DNA of 13,452 bases from DATGKD01 sp035294855 (GCA_035294855.1 DATGKD010000225.1:1-13452), one strand, 5' to 3'; numbered from the stretch's first letter, positions 1 to 7,681 are shown. Translations and numbers: made by a program. Notes: generated by a model from the sequence alone, not told the origin.

Positions 1-1
1 G

Positions 2-361
2 AGGGCCGAAGCTGAGCAGACCCGCGCTCAGCGCGCGGGCATCCTCGAAGAGGCGCGCCAACAGGCCAGGGAAAGCGTGGCCCAGGCGAACAAGACGGCG
101 CAGCGGATCGTGAGCGAGGCCGAAGAGCGTGGTCAGCGCGAGCACGACCGCCTGGTGGCCGGCGCGGAGGCCGAGATCGCCGCGTCCCGCCAGCGCGCCG
201 TCGAGGAGGTGACGACCCAGCTGGCCAACCTGGTGTTCGCCGTGGCCAGGCAGGTGATCGGTCGCGAGATCGACCCGGAGCACCACCGTGCCCTGATCGA
301 CGAAGCGGTCGAGGTCCTGCGCAGCTCGGCGGCGACCTCCGCCGGCCGGCCGGCGAGCTGA
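2..361 (+). CDS. atpF: F-type ATP synthase subunit b, C-terminal part (5' end outside window)
   Basis: Subunit b is the peripheral stalk of the F0F1 ATP synthase; its helix links the membrane a subunit to delta and alpha on F1. The frame is open from base 2 to the TGA at 359-361, giving 119 residues with no start in the window, so the membrane anchor lies upstream. What is visible is a highly charged, Ala/Glu/Arg/Gln-rich helix (AEAEQTRAQRAG, then EEARQQARE) ending in VARQVIGREIDPEHHRALIDEAVEVL, the usual C-terminal form of bacterial b subunits. A GTG at 77 is internal, because the coiled-coil pattern continues upstream of it. It is followed after 32 nt by atpH. The two genes are separate, unlike the b-delta fusion of mycobacteria. 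Identification is firm from the pattern and the operon position. Confidence 0.93.
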   Translation, partial: RAEAEQTRAQRAGILEEARQQARESVAQANKTAQRIVSEAEERGQREHDRLVAGAEAEIAASRQRAVEEVTTQLANLVFAVARQVIGREIDPEHHRALIDEAVEVLRSSAATSAGRPAS

Positions 362-393
362 GCCCGGCCGACATCGGTAGCGAGAAGGCCGTT

Positions 394-1320
394 ATGCGCC
401 CCTACATGCGCGGGTACGTCGAGGCACTCACGGCGTCCCTCGGTGGAGAGCCGTCCGCGAGCGCCGTCGCAGACGACCTCACCGCCGTGGCCCACCTCGT
501 CTCGCGGACCAACGAGCTCGCCGTCGTGCTGACCGACTTCGGCGTTCCTTCGGTGGCGCGCCGGGCGGTGCTGCAGGACCTGCTCAGCTCGCGGGTCCAC
601 CCGGTCGCGTTGCGGATCGTGCTCCGGGCGGTCGCCACCGAGCGCGCCGACGAGCTGCCGACGGTGTTGCACGACCTGTACGAGTACGTCCGCCACCTTT
701 TCGGGCTCGGCATGGAAGAGGTACGGGCCGAAGAGCCCATCGCAGGGCGCAGTGCCTGGCGGTCGTATGCCTCCGGGTACGCGGACGCAGTGCTCGAGGA
801 GGTCGTCAGCTCGTCGGAGCTCGAGGAGATCGAGGAGGAGGTGTTCCGATTCGCCCGGATCGTCGAGGCCAACCCCGGGCTCGGTCGTGCCTTGTCGGAC
901 CCGGGACGGAGCGTCGACGACCGTCAGCGCGTCGTGGACGGTCTCCTCACCGGCAAGGTTCGTCCCATGACGGTCCGCCTCGTCCACGTCACCCTCGAGG
1001 GTCACGTGCGCGACGTCGTCGCCGCATTGGACTGGCTGGTGGAGCAGGTGGCCCAGGCGCGCGGGTGGCGCGTGGCCCGGGTTCACACGGCCCTGCCCGT
1101 CGGCGCCGACGAGCAACGCAGCATGGCCGAGGCGCTGCAACGCCTCACCGACCGCCCGGTGGAGCTCCTGGTGATCGACCAACCCGACCTGCTGGGCGGG
1201 GCGGTCGTAGAGGTGGGCGATCTCCTCGTCGACGCCAGCGCCCGTCACCGCCTTGAACAACTGCGTGAACACCTGATCAGACCGGAACGAGCAACCCGAG
1301 GAGCAATGACCGATGGCTGA
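394..1320 (+). CDS. atpH: F-type ATP synthase subunit delta, with duplicated N-terminal unit
   Basis: Delta (OSCP) caps the F1 crown and ties it to subunit b. The protein is 308 residues, against about 180 in E. coli. The C-terminal signature LLGGAVVEVGDLLVDAS, followed by a leucine/arginine helix, is the family hallmark. The N-terminal helical unit appears twice: ELAVVLTDFGVPSVARRAVL with LLSSRVHPVALRIV near residues 39-80, and GLGRALSDPGRSVDDRQRVV with LLTGKVRPMTVRLV near 162-201. A similar enlarged delta is known from other Actinobacteria such as Streptomyces, and the mycobacterial b-delta fusion carries a comparable extra domain. The ATG at 394 follows a GAGAAGG site at 382-388; an in-frame ATG at 406 is a weaker alternative. 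The 3' end overlaps atpA by 8 nt, which suggests translational coupling. Confidence 0.95.
   Translation: MRPYMRGYVEALTASLGGEPSASAVADDLTAVAHLVSRTNELAVVLTDFGVPSVARRAVLQDLLSSRVHPVALRIVLRAVATERADELPTVLHDLYEYVRHLFGLGMEEVRAEEPIAGRSAWRSYASGYADAVLEEVVSSSELEEIEEEVFRFARIVEANPGLGRALSDPGRSVDDRQRVVDGLLTGKVRPMTVRLVHVTLEGHVRDVVAALDWLVEQVAQARGWRVARVHTALPVGADEQRSMAEALQRLTDRPVELLVIDQPDLLGGAVVEVGDLLVDASARHRLEQLREHLIRPERATRGAMTDG
1298..1303 (+). promoter_or_regulatory. Ribosome binding site of atpA inside atpH
   Basis: GAGGAG lies 9 nt before the atpA ATG at 1313 and inside the last codons of atpH. It is one of the few good Shine-Dalgarno matches in the window. It supports the ATG at 1313 and the 8-nt overlap of the two genes. 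Confidence 0.7.
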
Positions 1321-2833
1321 GCTGACGATCGACGCGGACGAGATCGCAGCCGTACTCCAGCAGCACGTCGCGGAATACACACCCGAAGTGGCGGCCGAGC
1401 AGGTGGGCAGGATCACCGAAGTTGGCGACGGCATCGCGCGGATCTCCGGGCTGCCCACCGCCGCGGTGAACGAGCTCCTCGAGTTCGAGGACGGCACCCT
1501 GGGCCTGGCGCTCAACCTCGACGAGGACACGATCGGAGCCGTCATCCTGGGAGCGGACACCTCGCTCGAGGAGGAGCAGCTCGTACGGGCCACCGGCCGC
1601 ATCCTGTCGGTCCCGGTGGGCGATGCGCTCATCGGCCGCGTGGTCGACCCGCTCGGCCAGCCGCTCGACGGCAAGGGCGCCCTCGGGGGCGCGACGATGC
1701 GGCGACTCGAGATCCAGGCGCCGGGCATCGTGGCGCGCCAGCCGGTGTCGGAGCCGCTCCAGACCGGCATCAAGGCGATCGACTCGATGACCCCGATCGG
1801 CCGGGGCCAGCGCGAGCTGGTCATCGGCGATCGCAAGACGGGGAAGACGACCGTCGCGGTCGACACGATCATCAACCAGCAAGGGCAGGGGGTGAAGTGC
1901 ATCTACGTGGCCGTCGGGCAGAAGGGTTCCTCGATTGCGCGCACCGTGGCCACGCTGGAGGCGCACGGTGCCCTCGAGTACACGGTGGTGGTTGCCGCGG
2001 CGGCCTCGGAGCCGGCACCGTTCAAGTACCTGGCGCCGTACGCGGGATGTGCCATGGGGCAGCACTGGATGGAGAACGGCGAGCACGCGCTCATCGTGTA
2101 CGACGACCTCTCCAAGCAGGCGGAGGCGTACCGACAACTGTCGCTGCTGCTCCGCCGGCCACCGGGCCGTGAGGCGTATCCGGGCGACGTCTTCTACCTG
2201 CACAGCCGCCTGCTGGAGCGGGCCGCCAAGCTGTCCGACGAGCGCGGCGGCGGGTCGCTCACCGCCCTGCCGATCATCGAGACCAAGGGCGGCGACGTCG
2301 CCGCCTACATCCCCACGAACGTGATTTCCATCACCGACGGACAGATCTACCTCGAGTCCGAGCTGTTCTACGCCGGGGTGCGACCCGCCATGAACGTGGG
2401 CATCTCGGTGTCGCGCGTGGGAGGGGCCGCCCAGGTGAAGGCCATGCGGGCGGTGTCCGGGACGCTCAAGATCGACCTGGCCCAGTTCCGCGACCTCGAG
2501 GCCTTCGCCACCTTCGGTTCCGAGCTCGACAAGGTCTCCCAAGCGCAGCTCGACCGGGGCTACCGGCTCACCGAGCTCCTCAAGCAGCCGCAGCAAGCCC
2601 CTTTGCCGGTCGAGGAGCAGTGCATGGTGATCTACGCCGGGACGAACGGCTGGTGCGACGACGTGCCGGTCACCGACATCAGCCGATACGAGCAGGAACT
2701 CCTCACCTATCTCCGCGCCGAGCATCCGGAGATCCTCCAGCACATCCGGGACGAGAAGACCCTTCCGGACGAGGGCGAGCTCAAGTCGGTGCTCGGCAAG
2801 TTCGGCGACGTCTTCGGCGCGCGAGGCGACTGA
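1313..2833 (+). CDS. atpA: F-type ATP synthase subunit alpha
   Basis: Alpha forms the non-catalytic nucleotide-binding subunit of the F1 hexamer. The 506-residue protein has the usual three parts: N-terminal beta barrel (about 25-95), RecA-like nucleotide domain, and C-terminal helical domain. The P-loop is GDRKTGKT at residues 172-179; E. coli has Gln where this has Lys, and as I recall the Lys form is common in Actinobacteria. The segment PPGREAYPGDVFYLHSRLLE is the family-specific stretch. The arginine finger lies in ISVSRVGGAAQ, Arg368 in this numbering, equivalent to E. coli alpha Arg376. The ATG at 1313 is set by the GAGGAG site at 1298-1303. The C-terminus stops at a normal length without the extension seen in mycobacteria. 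atpG begins 2 nt after the stop. Confidence 0.98.
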   Translation: MAELTIDADEIAAVLQQHVAEYTPEVAAEQVGRITEVGDGIARISGLPTAAVNELLEFEDGTLGLALNLDEDTIGAVILGADTSLEEEQLVRATGRILSVPVGDALIGRVVDPLGQPLDGKGALGGATMRRLEIQAPGIVARQPVSEPLQTGIKAIDSMTPIGRGQRELVIGDRKTGKTTVAVDTIINQQGQGVKCIYVAVGQKGSSIARTVATLEAHGALEYTVVVAAAASEPAPFKYLAPYAGCAMGQHWMENGEHALIVYDDLSKQAEAYRQLSLLLRRPPGREAYPGDVFYLHSRLLERAAKLSDERGGGSLTALPIIETKGGDVAAYIPTNVISITDGQIYLESELFYAGVRPAMNVGISVSRVGGAAQVKAMRAVSGTLKIDLAQFRDLEAFATFGSELDKVSQAQLDRGYRLTELLKQPQQAPLPVEEQCMVIYAGTNGWCDDVPVTDISRYEQELLTYLRAEHPEILQHIRDEKTLPDEGELKSVLGKFGDVFGARGD

Positions 2834-2835
2834 AC

Positions 2836-3807
2836 GTGCCCCACGGCGAAGAACGCGTCCTCCGGCGTCGCATCCGCAGCGTGCAGGCCACGCAGAAGAT
2901 CACGCGGGCCTTCGAACTCATCGCGGCGTCGCAGATCGTTCGGGCCCAGGCGCGCATCGCCGCGGCCGGCCCCTATCAACGGGGCATCGCCGAGGTCCTC
3001 GCCGAAGCGGCCGCCGACGCCGAGGAGAACGCCGGCCGGTTCCTCGGGGTCCCCGAGTCGCCTGCACGCGTGGCGCTGCTGGCGATCGTCGCCGACCGTG
3101 GACTGTGCGGGGCCTACAACGTCAACGTCCTCAGGCAGACCGAGCGCACGTGGCGCGCGGGGACCGCCGACGGAGCCGACTTCCGACTGCTGACGGTGGG
3201 GCGCAAGGCCCAGTCGTACTTCCGGTTCCGGCGCATCGACGTGGCGGAGTCGTTCACAGGGGTGTCGGACCGGCCCACGTTCGAGGTCGCACAACGAGTG
3301 GCGCACGCCGTCACCCGGCCGTTCCTCGACGAGGAGGTCGACCAGGTGATGGTGGTCTCGACGAGGTTCCTCTCCGCCGGCACCCAAACCGTCGAGGTGC
3401 GACAACTGCTCCCCATGCCCGAACCCTCCGGGAGGGGGGAGCGCGACCAGGAAGAGGGTGCCGGCTCCCATGAGGAGCGATCCCCGGGTCAGGCTGCAGC
3501 CCCGGTTGGGGATGGACACGCGAAGCGCGAGGGCTACACCGAGTTCGAACCGGCGTCGCCGGACCTCCTCGCGGAGCTGGTGCCTCGCTACGTGGAGGCG
3601 GCGGTGTTCGGCGCCATGCTCGAAGCGGCGGCGAGCGAGCACACGGCGCGCCAGCGGGCCATGGCGGCAGCGACCGACAACGCCGACGAGTTGGTGAAGA
3701 CCTTCACGCGCGCCATGAACCGGGCCCGCCAGGATGCCATTACGACCGAGATCATGGAGATCGTCGGGGGGGCGGAATCCCTGCGCGCCGGCGCCCGACA
3801 CGAGTAG
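2836..3807 (+). CDS. atpG: F-type ATP synthase subunit gamma with an enlarged hydrophilic loop
   Basis: Gamma is the central rotor shaft that couples c-ring rotation to catalysis in beta. The start is a GTG at 2836, two bases after the atpA stop, giving 323 residues. It opens with the typical N-terminal helix (RRRIRSVQATQKITRAFELIAASQIV) and ends with the C-terminal helix signature DAITTEIMEIVGGAESL. The Rossmann-like middle domain (LLAIVADRGLCGAYN) is intact. Between LLPMP and YTEFEP, residues about 196-234 form a 39-residue Gly/Glu/Arg/Pro-rich loop, roughly 20 residues more than in E. coli. The DNA under this loop is rich in inverted repeats. The frame also continues upstream through atpA, but an earlier start would be an out-of-frame extension through that gene. 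A GAGG at 2823-2826 may be the ribosome site. Confidence 0.96.
   Translation: MPHGEERVLRRRIRSVQATQKITRAFELIAASQIVRAQARIAAAGPYQRGIAEVLAEAAADAEENAGRFLGVPESPARVALLAIVADRGLCGAYNVNVLRQTERTWRAGTADGADFRLLTVGRKAQSYFRFRRIDVAESFTGVSDRPTFEVAQRVAHAVTRPFLDEEVDQVMVVSTRFLSAGTQTVEVRQLLPMPEPSGRGERDQEEGAGSHEERSPGQAAAPVGDGHAKREGYTEFEPASPDLLAELVPRYVEAAVFGAMLEAAASEHTARQRAMAAATDNADELVKTFTRAMNRARQDAITTEIMEIVGGAESLRAGARHE
3421..3537 (+). repeat. Palindrome-rich segment inside atpG
   Basis: This in-frame stretch encodes the enlarged gamma loop. It contains a perfect 6+1+6 palindrome CCCTCCGGGAGGG at 3424-3436, an inverted pair GGGAGC (3437-3442) / GCTCCC (3464-3469), and ATCCCC (3480-3485) / GGGGAT (3508-3513) enclosing the perfect palindrome GGCTGCAGCC (3492-3501). 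High GC content makes short palindromes common, so this may be chance. The density is nevertheless unusual for a coding region. Confidence 0.45.
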
Positions 3808-3841
3808 ACCACCAGCACGAACGGACAGGAACCAGCCCACC

Positions 3842-5299
3842 ATGACAACCACCATCGAGCAACCCACCACAGAGCGTCGCGAAAAGCATCCCGACGGCCG
3901 GGTCGTCGCCATTGCCGGACCCGTCGTCGACGCCGAATTCCCACCGCACGGCCTTCCGGAGATCAACGTGGCTGTCGAGATGGACGTCGAGCTCGAAGGC
4001 GAGAAGATCACCGTCACCGCCGAGGTCGCGCAGCAGATCGGCGAAGGCCGCGTGCGCTGCGTCTGCCTCAAGCCCACCGACGGGCTCAGGCGCGGCGCCC
4101 CGGTCCGCAACACCGGACGCGGCATCACCGTCCCGGTGGGCGACGTCGTCCTCGGCCATGTCTTCAACGTTCTCGGCCAGCAGCTCGACACCGAAGAGAT
4201 GGGCGAGGTCAAAGAGCGCTGGGAGATCCACCGACCGTCGCCCGCGTTCGACACCCTCGAACCCCGCTCGCAGATGTTCGAAACGGGCATCAAGGTCATC
4301 GACCTCCTCGAGCCCTACGTGCAGGGCGGCAAGATCGGTTTGTTCGGGGGCGCAGGCGTCGGCAAGACCGTCCTCATCCTGGAGATGATCAACCGTGTCG
4401 CCACGCAGCACGGCGGCGTGTCGGTGTTCGCCGGCGTCGGGGAACGGACCCGCGAGGGGACGGACCTGTGGCTCGAGATGCAGGAGTCCGGCGTCATCGC
4501 GCGCGCTGCCCTCGTCTACGGCCAGATGGACGAGCCGCCCGGGGTCCGCCTACGGGTGGGGCTGTCCGCGCTGACCATGGCCGAGTACTTCCGTGACGTG
4601 ATGAACCAGGACGTGCTGCTGTTCGTCGACAACATCTTCCGCTTCGTGCAGGCCGGTTCCGAGGTGTCCACGCTCCTCGGCCGCATGCCGTCAGCCGTCG
4701 GCTACCAGCCGACGCTCGCGGACGAGATGGGCGAGCTCCAGGAGCGCATCACGTCCACGCGGGGGCGCTCGATCACGTCGGTCCAAGCGGTGTACGTCCC
4801 CGCGGACGACTACACCGACCCCGCCCCGTTCACCACCTTTACGCACCTCGACGCCACGACCGAGCTGTCGCGGCAGATCGCGTCGCTGGGCATCTACCCG
4901 GCGGTGGACCCCCTGGCGTCGTCGTCGAACATCCTCGCCCCCGAGGTGGTGGGCGAGCGGCACTACGCGGTTGCCCGACAGGTGCAGGGAGTTCTGCAGC
5001 GCTTCCGCGAGCTCCAGGACATCATTGCCATCCTCGGCCTCGATGAACTGTCGGAAGAGGACCGGCTGACCGTGACGCGGGCGCGCAAGATCCAGCGTTT
5101 CCTGTCGCAGCCGTTCAACGTGGGCGAGGTGTTCACCGGCATGAAGGGCGTGACGGTCCCCATCGAGGAGACCGTCGAGTCGTTCGAAGCCCTCTTGAAC
5201 GGGGACCTCGACGACGTGCCCGAGCAGGCATTCTTGAACGTGGGCGGCGTCGAGTCCGTCCTCGAAAAGGCTCGTCGCATCGAGTCCGGCACGGGCTGA
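3842..5299 (+). CDS. atpD: F-type ATP synthase subunit beta
   Basis: Beta is the catalytic subunit of F1 that makes ATP from ADP and phosphate. The protein is 485 residues. The P-loop GGAGVGKT is at residues 169-176. The catalytic glutamate falls in GVGERTREG at Glu201, 32 residues after the P-loop start, the same distance as in E. coli (149 to 181). The DELSEED lever, which pushes against gamma, is at 401-407. The C-terminal FLSQPFNVGEVFTG segment is also standard. The ATG at 3842 is preceded by GGACAGGA (AGGA at 3827-3830) and follows the atpG stop by 34 nt. An N-terminal extension of about 18 residues before DGRVVAIAGPVVD is polar and rich in Thr and Glu. The open frame extends upstream into atpG, but that part is not beta-like. 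Confidence 0.98.
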   Translation: MTTTIEQPTTERREKHPDGRVVAIAGPVVDAEFPPHGLPEINVAVEMDVELEGEKITVTAEVAQQIGEGRVRCVCLKPTDGLRRGAPVRNTGRGITVPVGDVVLGHVFNVLGQQLDTEEMGEVKERWEIHRPSPAFDTLEPRSQMFETGIKVIDLLEPYVQGGKIGLFGGAGVGKTVLILEMINRVATQHGGVSVFAGVGERTREGTDLWLEMQESGVIARAALVYGQMDEPPGVRLRVGLSALTMAEYFRDVMNQDVLLFVDNIFRFVQAGSEVSTLLGRMPSAVGYQPTLADEMGELQERITSTRGRSITSVQAVYVPADDYTDPAPFTTFTHLDATTELSRQIASLGIYPAVDPLASSSNILAPEVVGERHYAVARQVQGVLQRFRELQDIIAILGLDELSEEDRLTVTRARKIQRFLSQPFNVGEVFTGMKGVTVPIEETVESFEALLNGDLDDVPEQAFLNVGGVESVLEKARRIESGTG

Positions 5300-5303
5300 C
5301 CCG

Positions 5304-5777
5304 ATGCCCACGTTCGCCGCCAGCCTCGTCGTCCCCGAGCGCGTCCTCCTGGAGGAGGAGGTCGAAGCGGTCGTCTTGCGGACCGACGTCGGCGACGCCA
5401 CCTTCATGCCGGGGCACATGCGGCTCATCGGAGCCCTCGTGCCCGGCCCCGTGCACTTCCAACGCGAGGACGGCACCGAGGCGCGAGTCGCCGTGCACGG
5501 CGGGTTCGTGCAGGTGGACGGCGAGCATGTCGTGATCCTGGCGCCGGTCGCCGAGCGCGCCGAGGAGATCGACGTGGCGCGCGCCCGCCGAGCGCTCGAA
5601 TCGGCGGACCAACGCCTGGCGGAACTCGGCGGGGCCAGGGCGTCGGGTGCCGATGCCGCCGCCGAACAGAACGAGCCCGAGCATGAGGTGGCCGAAGCCG
5701 AGGCGGCACGTCGACGCGCCGAGGTCCGCATCGAGGTGGCCGAGTCGTCGTCGTCCGAGGGCACGGCCCGCTCCTGA
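5304..5777 (+). CDS. atpC: F-type ATP synthase subunit epsilon with a long interhelical linker
   Basis: Epsilon sits at the foot of the rotor and can inhibit ATP hydrolysis through its C-terminal helices. The start ATG lies 4 nt after the atpD stop. The 157-residue protein has the N-terminal beta sandwich (residues about 1-86), with TDVGDATFMPGHMRLIGALV and VAVHGGFVQVDGEHVVIL matching the family. Helix 1 spans about 87-108 (EEIDVARARRALESADQRL) and helix 2 about 128-147 (EVAEAEAARRRAEVRIEV). Between them is an Ala/Gly/Glu linker of nearly 20 residues, longer than the short turn in E. coli epsilon (138 residues in total). The Ser/Glu-rich tail ends at the operon end. The usual LPGH-type motif reads MPGH here. 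It is the last gene of the ATP synthase operon. Confidence 0.95.
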   Translation: MPTFAASLVVPERVLLEEEVEAVVLRTDVGDATFMPGHMRLIGALVPGPVHFQREDGTEARVAVHGGFVQVDGEHVVILAPVAERAEEIDVARARRALESADQRLAELGGARASGADAAAEQNEPEHEVAEAEAARRRAEVRIEVAESSSSEGTARS

Positions 5778-5801
5778 GCGGCGCGCCGCGCCTCGGGCCA
5801 C

Positions 5802-5817
5802 AGGGCGTGAGCGCCCT
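5802..5817. terminator. Hairpin between convergent atpC and the methyltransferase gene
   Basis: AGGGCG-TGAG-CGCCCT forms a perfect 6-bp stem with a 4-nt loop, 24 nt after the atpC stop and touching the stop of the convergent methyltransferase gene. It could end transcription from both sides. There is no T-tract, so a classic intrinsic terminator is not proven. Confidence 0.45.
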
Positions 5818-6644
5818 CAGGGGCGCCGCCCGGTGACGCGGTGGCGGGCCGCGAAGGGCACCGAGAAACCGGGGTCGTCGAGCAGGGCGAGCATGGCGTC
5901 GTAGCTGTCCTCGTCGACCGGTTCGGCGCCGAGGGCGCGCATGCGGGCTGCGTCGGACACGAGCGGGCGAATCCTGACGAGCGTCTGGCGCCAGAAGGCA
6001 GCGGCCGGCGTGGCCCCTTCGAGAAGGTCGGCGCGCACGTCGTCGCGGACCTCGACCAACCCGAGCGAGGCCACGTCGTTGGCGAGCCCGCGGGCCCACG
6101 TCCAGCGCGCGGCCAGCGGCACCATCACCCGCACGAAGGGCTCGGGCAGGTGACCGGTGCGTGCGGCGCGTTGGGCGGGCCCGCCGTCGGCCTCTTCGAA
6201 GAAGACCCAGCCCCCCGGGCGCAGGGCGGCCACGGCGTGCGCCACGACACTGTCAGGGTCCTCGAGGTGCATGAGCACCGAGCGCGAGTGCACGAGGTCG
6301 AACTCGTCGTGGCCGAGATCGACCGTCTGGAGATCGGCCTGTACGACACGGACGTTCGGCCGGTCGGCGAGGGCGCCGAGCAAGCTCGCATCTTGGTCGA
6401 CGGCGGTGACCGACCCCTGCGGGCCGACGCGCTCCGACAACCACCAAGCAATCGAGCCCGCCCCCGCTCCCAGCTCCGCGCAGTCCCATCCGGGGCCCAC
6501 TCCGAGCGCCTCGAGGCGCCGCGTGGTGCCGCGGTCGTGCAGGTTCTGGAGGGCGGCGAGGCGTTCGGCCTCGGGCGGGGTGGCGTTCTCCAGCGGATAC
6601 CGGCGTGCGGTGGTGGACAGCGCCGTGCCGATCGCCGGGGTCAG
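5817..6644 (-). CDS. Class I SAM-dependent methyltransferase, substrate unknown
   Basis: This is a Rossmann-fold methyltransferase of about 275 residues. Motif I is ELGAGAGSIAWWLSERVGP (about residues 57-75), the ribose-binding acid is in TAVDQD (Asp83), VVQADL matches the adenine-contact strand, and FDLVHSRSVLMHLEDPDSVV with LRPGGWVFFEE matches the later motifs. Nothing shows the methyl acceptor. The family pattern begins before RYPLENATPPEAERLAAL, yet there is no in-frame ATG, GTG or TTG near there; the first GTG falls at the start of the Rossmann core. I place the start at the CTG at 6644, which overlaps the glpX stop as CTGA. A second CTG at 6620 (then STTARRYPLEN) or an ATC at 6632 are other choices. 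The frame runs on upstream through glpX, but that part is not protein-like. It is probably co-transcribed and coupled with glpX. Confidence 0.82.
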   Translation of the reverse strand: MTPAIGTALSTTARRYPLENATPPEAERLAALQNLHDRGTTRRLEALGVGPGWDCAELGAGAGSIAWWLSERVGPQGSVTAVDQDASLLGALADRPNVRVVQADLQTVDLGHDEFDLVHSRSVLMHLEDPDSVVAHAVAALRPGGWVFFEEADGGPAQRAARTGHLPEPFVRVMVPLAARWTWARGLANDVASLGLVEVRDDVRADLLEGATPAAAFWRQTLVRIRPLVSDAARMRALGAEPVDEDSYDAMLALLDDPGFSVPFAARHRVTGRRP

Positions 6645-7636
6645 CCGAACTCGATCTGGCTGAACTCGCGGAGCTTGTGGAGGGCGTGGCGGGCGCTCAC
6701 GAACCGGACGGTGCCCGAGCGCGATCGCATGACGAGCGACTGCGTGGTGGCGCCGAAGTCGTGGTACGTCACGCCTTGGAGGAGCTCCCCGTCGGTGATG
6801 GCCGTGGCCGCGAAGAAGCAGTTGTCGCTCTTCACGAGGTCGGTGGTCGTGAGCACCGCGTCGAGGTCGTAGCCGGCTGCCAGCGCCGCGGCGCGCTCGT
6901 CCTCGTTGCGGGGCCACAGACGTCCCTGGATCTCGCCACCCATGCACTTGAGGGCGGCGGCCGCGAGGACGCCTTCGGGTGTGCCGCCCGTGCCGTAGAG
7001 AAGGTCGACGCCCGAGTCGGGCCATGCGGCGGAGATCGCGGCGGCCACGTCGCCGTCGGTGATCAGCTTGATGCGAGCGCCGCTCGCCCGCACCTCCTCG
7101 ATCAGCTGCGTGTGGCGCTCGCGGTCGAGGATCACGACCGTCAGGTCGCGCACCGACTTGCCGAGCGCCTTCGACACCGCGTCGAGGTTCTCGGCCGGTG
7201 ACCGGCGGATGTCCACCGAGCCCACCGCCTTCGGGCCGACGGCGAGCTTCTCCATGTACACGCACGGACCGGGGTCGAACATGGTCCCGCGGTCGGACAC
7301 CGCCAGGACTGCCAGCGCCCCACCGCGCCCGAGGGCGGTGAGGTTCGTGCCGTCGATGGGGTCCACGGCGATGTCGGTGGGAGGTGGCGAGCCGTCGCCG
7401 ATGCGCTCGCCGTTGTAGAGCATGGGGGCGTGATCCTTTTCGCCCTCCCCGATCACCACGACCCCGTCCATGGAAACCGTCTGGAGCACGATCCGCATGG
7501 CCTGAACCGCGGCGTTGTCGGCGCCCTCTTTGTCTCCTCGCCCCATCCACCGTCCCGCGGCCATCGCCGCGGCCTCGGTGACCCGGACGAGCTCCATTGC
7601 CAGGTTGCGATCAGGTGCGCGGGGGTTGGACGCCAC
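6641..7636 (-). CDS. glpX: Fructose-1,6-bisphosphatase, class II (GlpX)
   Basis: GlpX hydrolyses fructose-1,6-bisphosphate to fructose-6-phosphate in gluconeogenesis; many Actinobacteria rely on this class. The 331-residue protein shows the metal- and phosphate-binding motifs in order: GRGDKE (32-37), GEGEKD (63-68), DPIDGTN (92-98), DRERHTQLI (171-179), DGDV (194-197) and YGTGGTPEGV (214-223). The start is GTG at 7636: the family N-terminus NLAMELVRVTEAA begins ten residues in, and a stop at 7648-7646 bars any further extension. An ATG at 7640 is out of frame. A TAGGGT box ends 6 nt before the GTG, so the message is probably leaderless. The downstream methyltransferase gene overlaps its stop. 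It converges on atpC and diverges from the mutase gene. Confidence 0.96.
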   Translation of the reverse strand: MASNPRAPDRNLAMELVRVTEAAAMAAGRWMGRGDKEGADNAAVQAMRIVLQTVSMDGVVVIGEGEKDHAPMLYNGERIGDGSPPPTDIAVDPIDGTNLTALGRGGALAVLAVSDRGTMFDPGPCVYMEKLAVGPKAVGSVDIRRSPAENLDAVSKALGKSVRDLTVVILDRERHTQLIEEVRASGARIKLITDGDVAAAISAAWPDSGVDLLYGTGGTPEGVLAAAALKCMGGEIQGRLWPRNEDERAAALAAGYDLDAVLTTTDLVKSDNCFFAATAITDGELLQGVTYHDFGATTQSLVMRSRSGTVRFVSARHALHKLREFSQIEFG

Positions 7637-7642
7637 GCATTG

Positions 7643-7668
7643 ACCCTAACGCGCGCTGTGCGGATCAA
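7643..7668 (-). promoter_or_regulatory. Putative leaderless promoter of glpX
   Basis: On the minus strand, TAGGGT at 7648-7643 fits the actinobacterial TANNNT -10 box and lies 6 nt before the GTG start, which would place transcription at or near the start codon. TTGATC at 7668-7663 is a possible -35, but the 14-nt spacer is short; TGTTGA at 7670-7665 gives 16 nt. No Shine-Dalgarno site precedes the gene. Confidence 0.5.
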
Positions 7669-7681
7669 CAGATGCCCACCT

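Noticed and set aside
133..1902. A 589-codon open frame on the minus strand across atpF, atpH and atpA
   Set aside because: It is a shadow of GC-rich coding sequence: Ser/Arg/Ala-rich, no recognisable motif, and it lies fully opposite well-supported ATP synthase genes. The same holds for the long minus frames at 1277-2743 and 2707-4299.
6645..7550. Extension of the methyltransferase through glpX to a GTG at 7550
   Set aside because: The extension is glpX read out of frame, with Arg/His/Gly-rich noise. A 300-residue overlap with a conserved enzyme is not credible.
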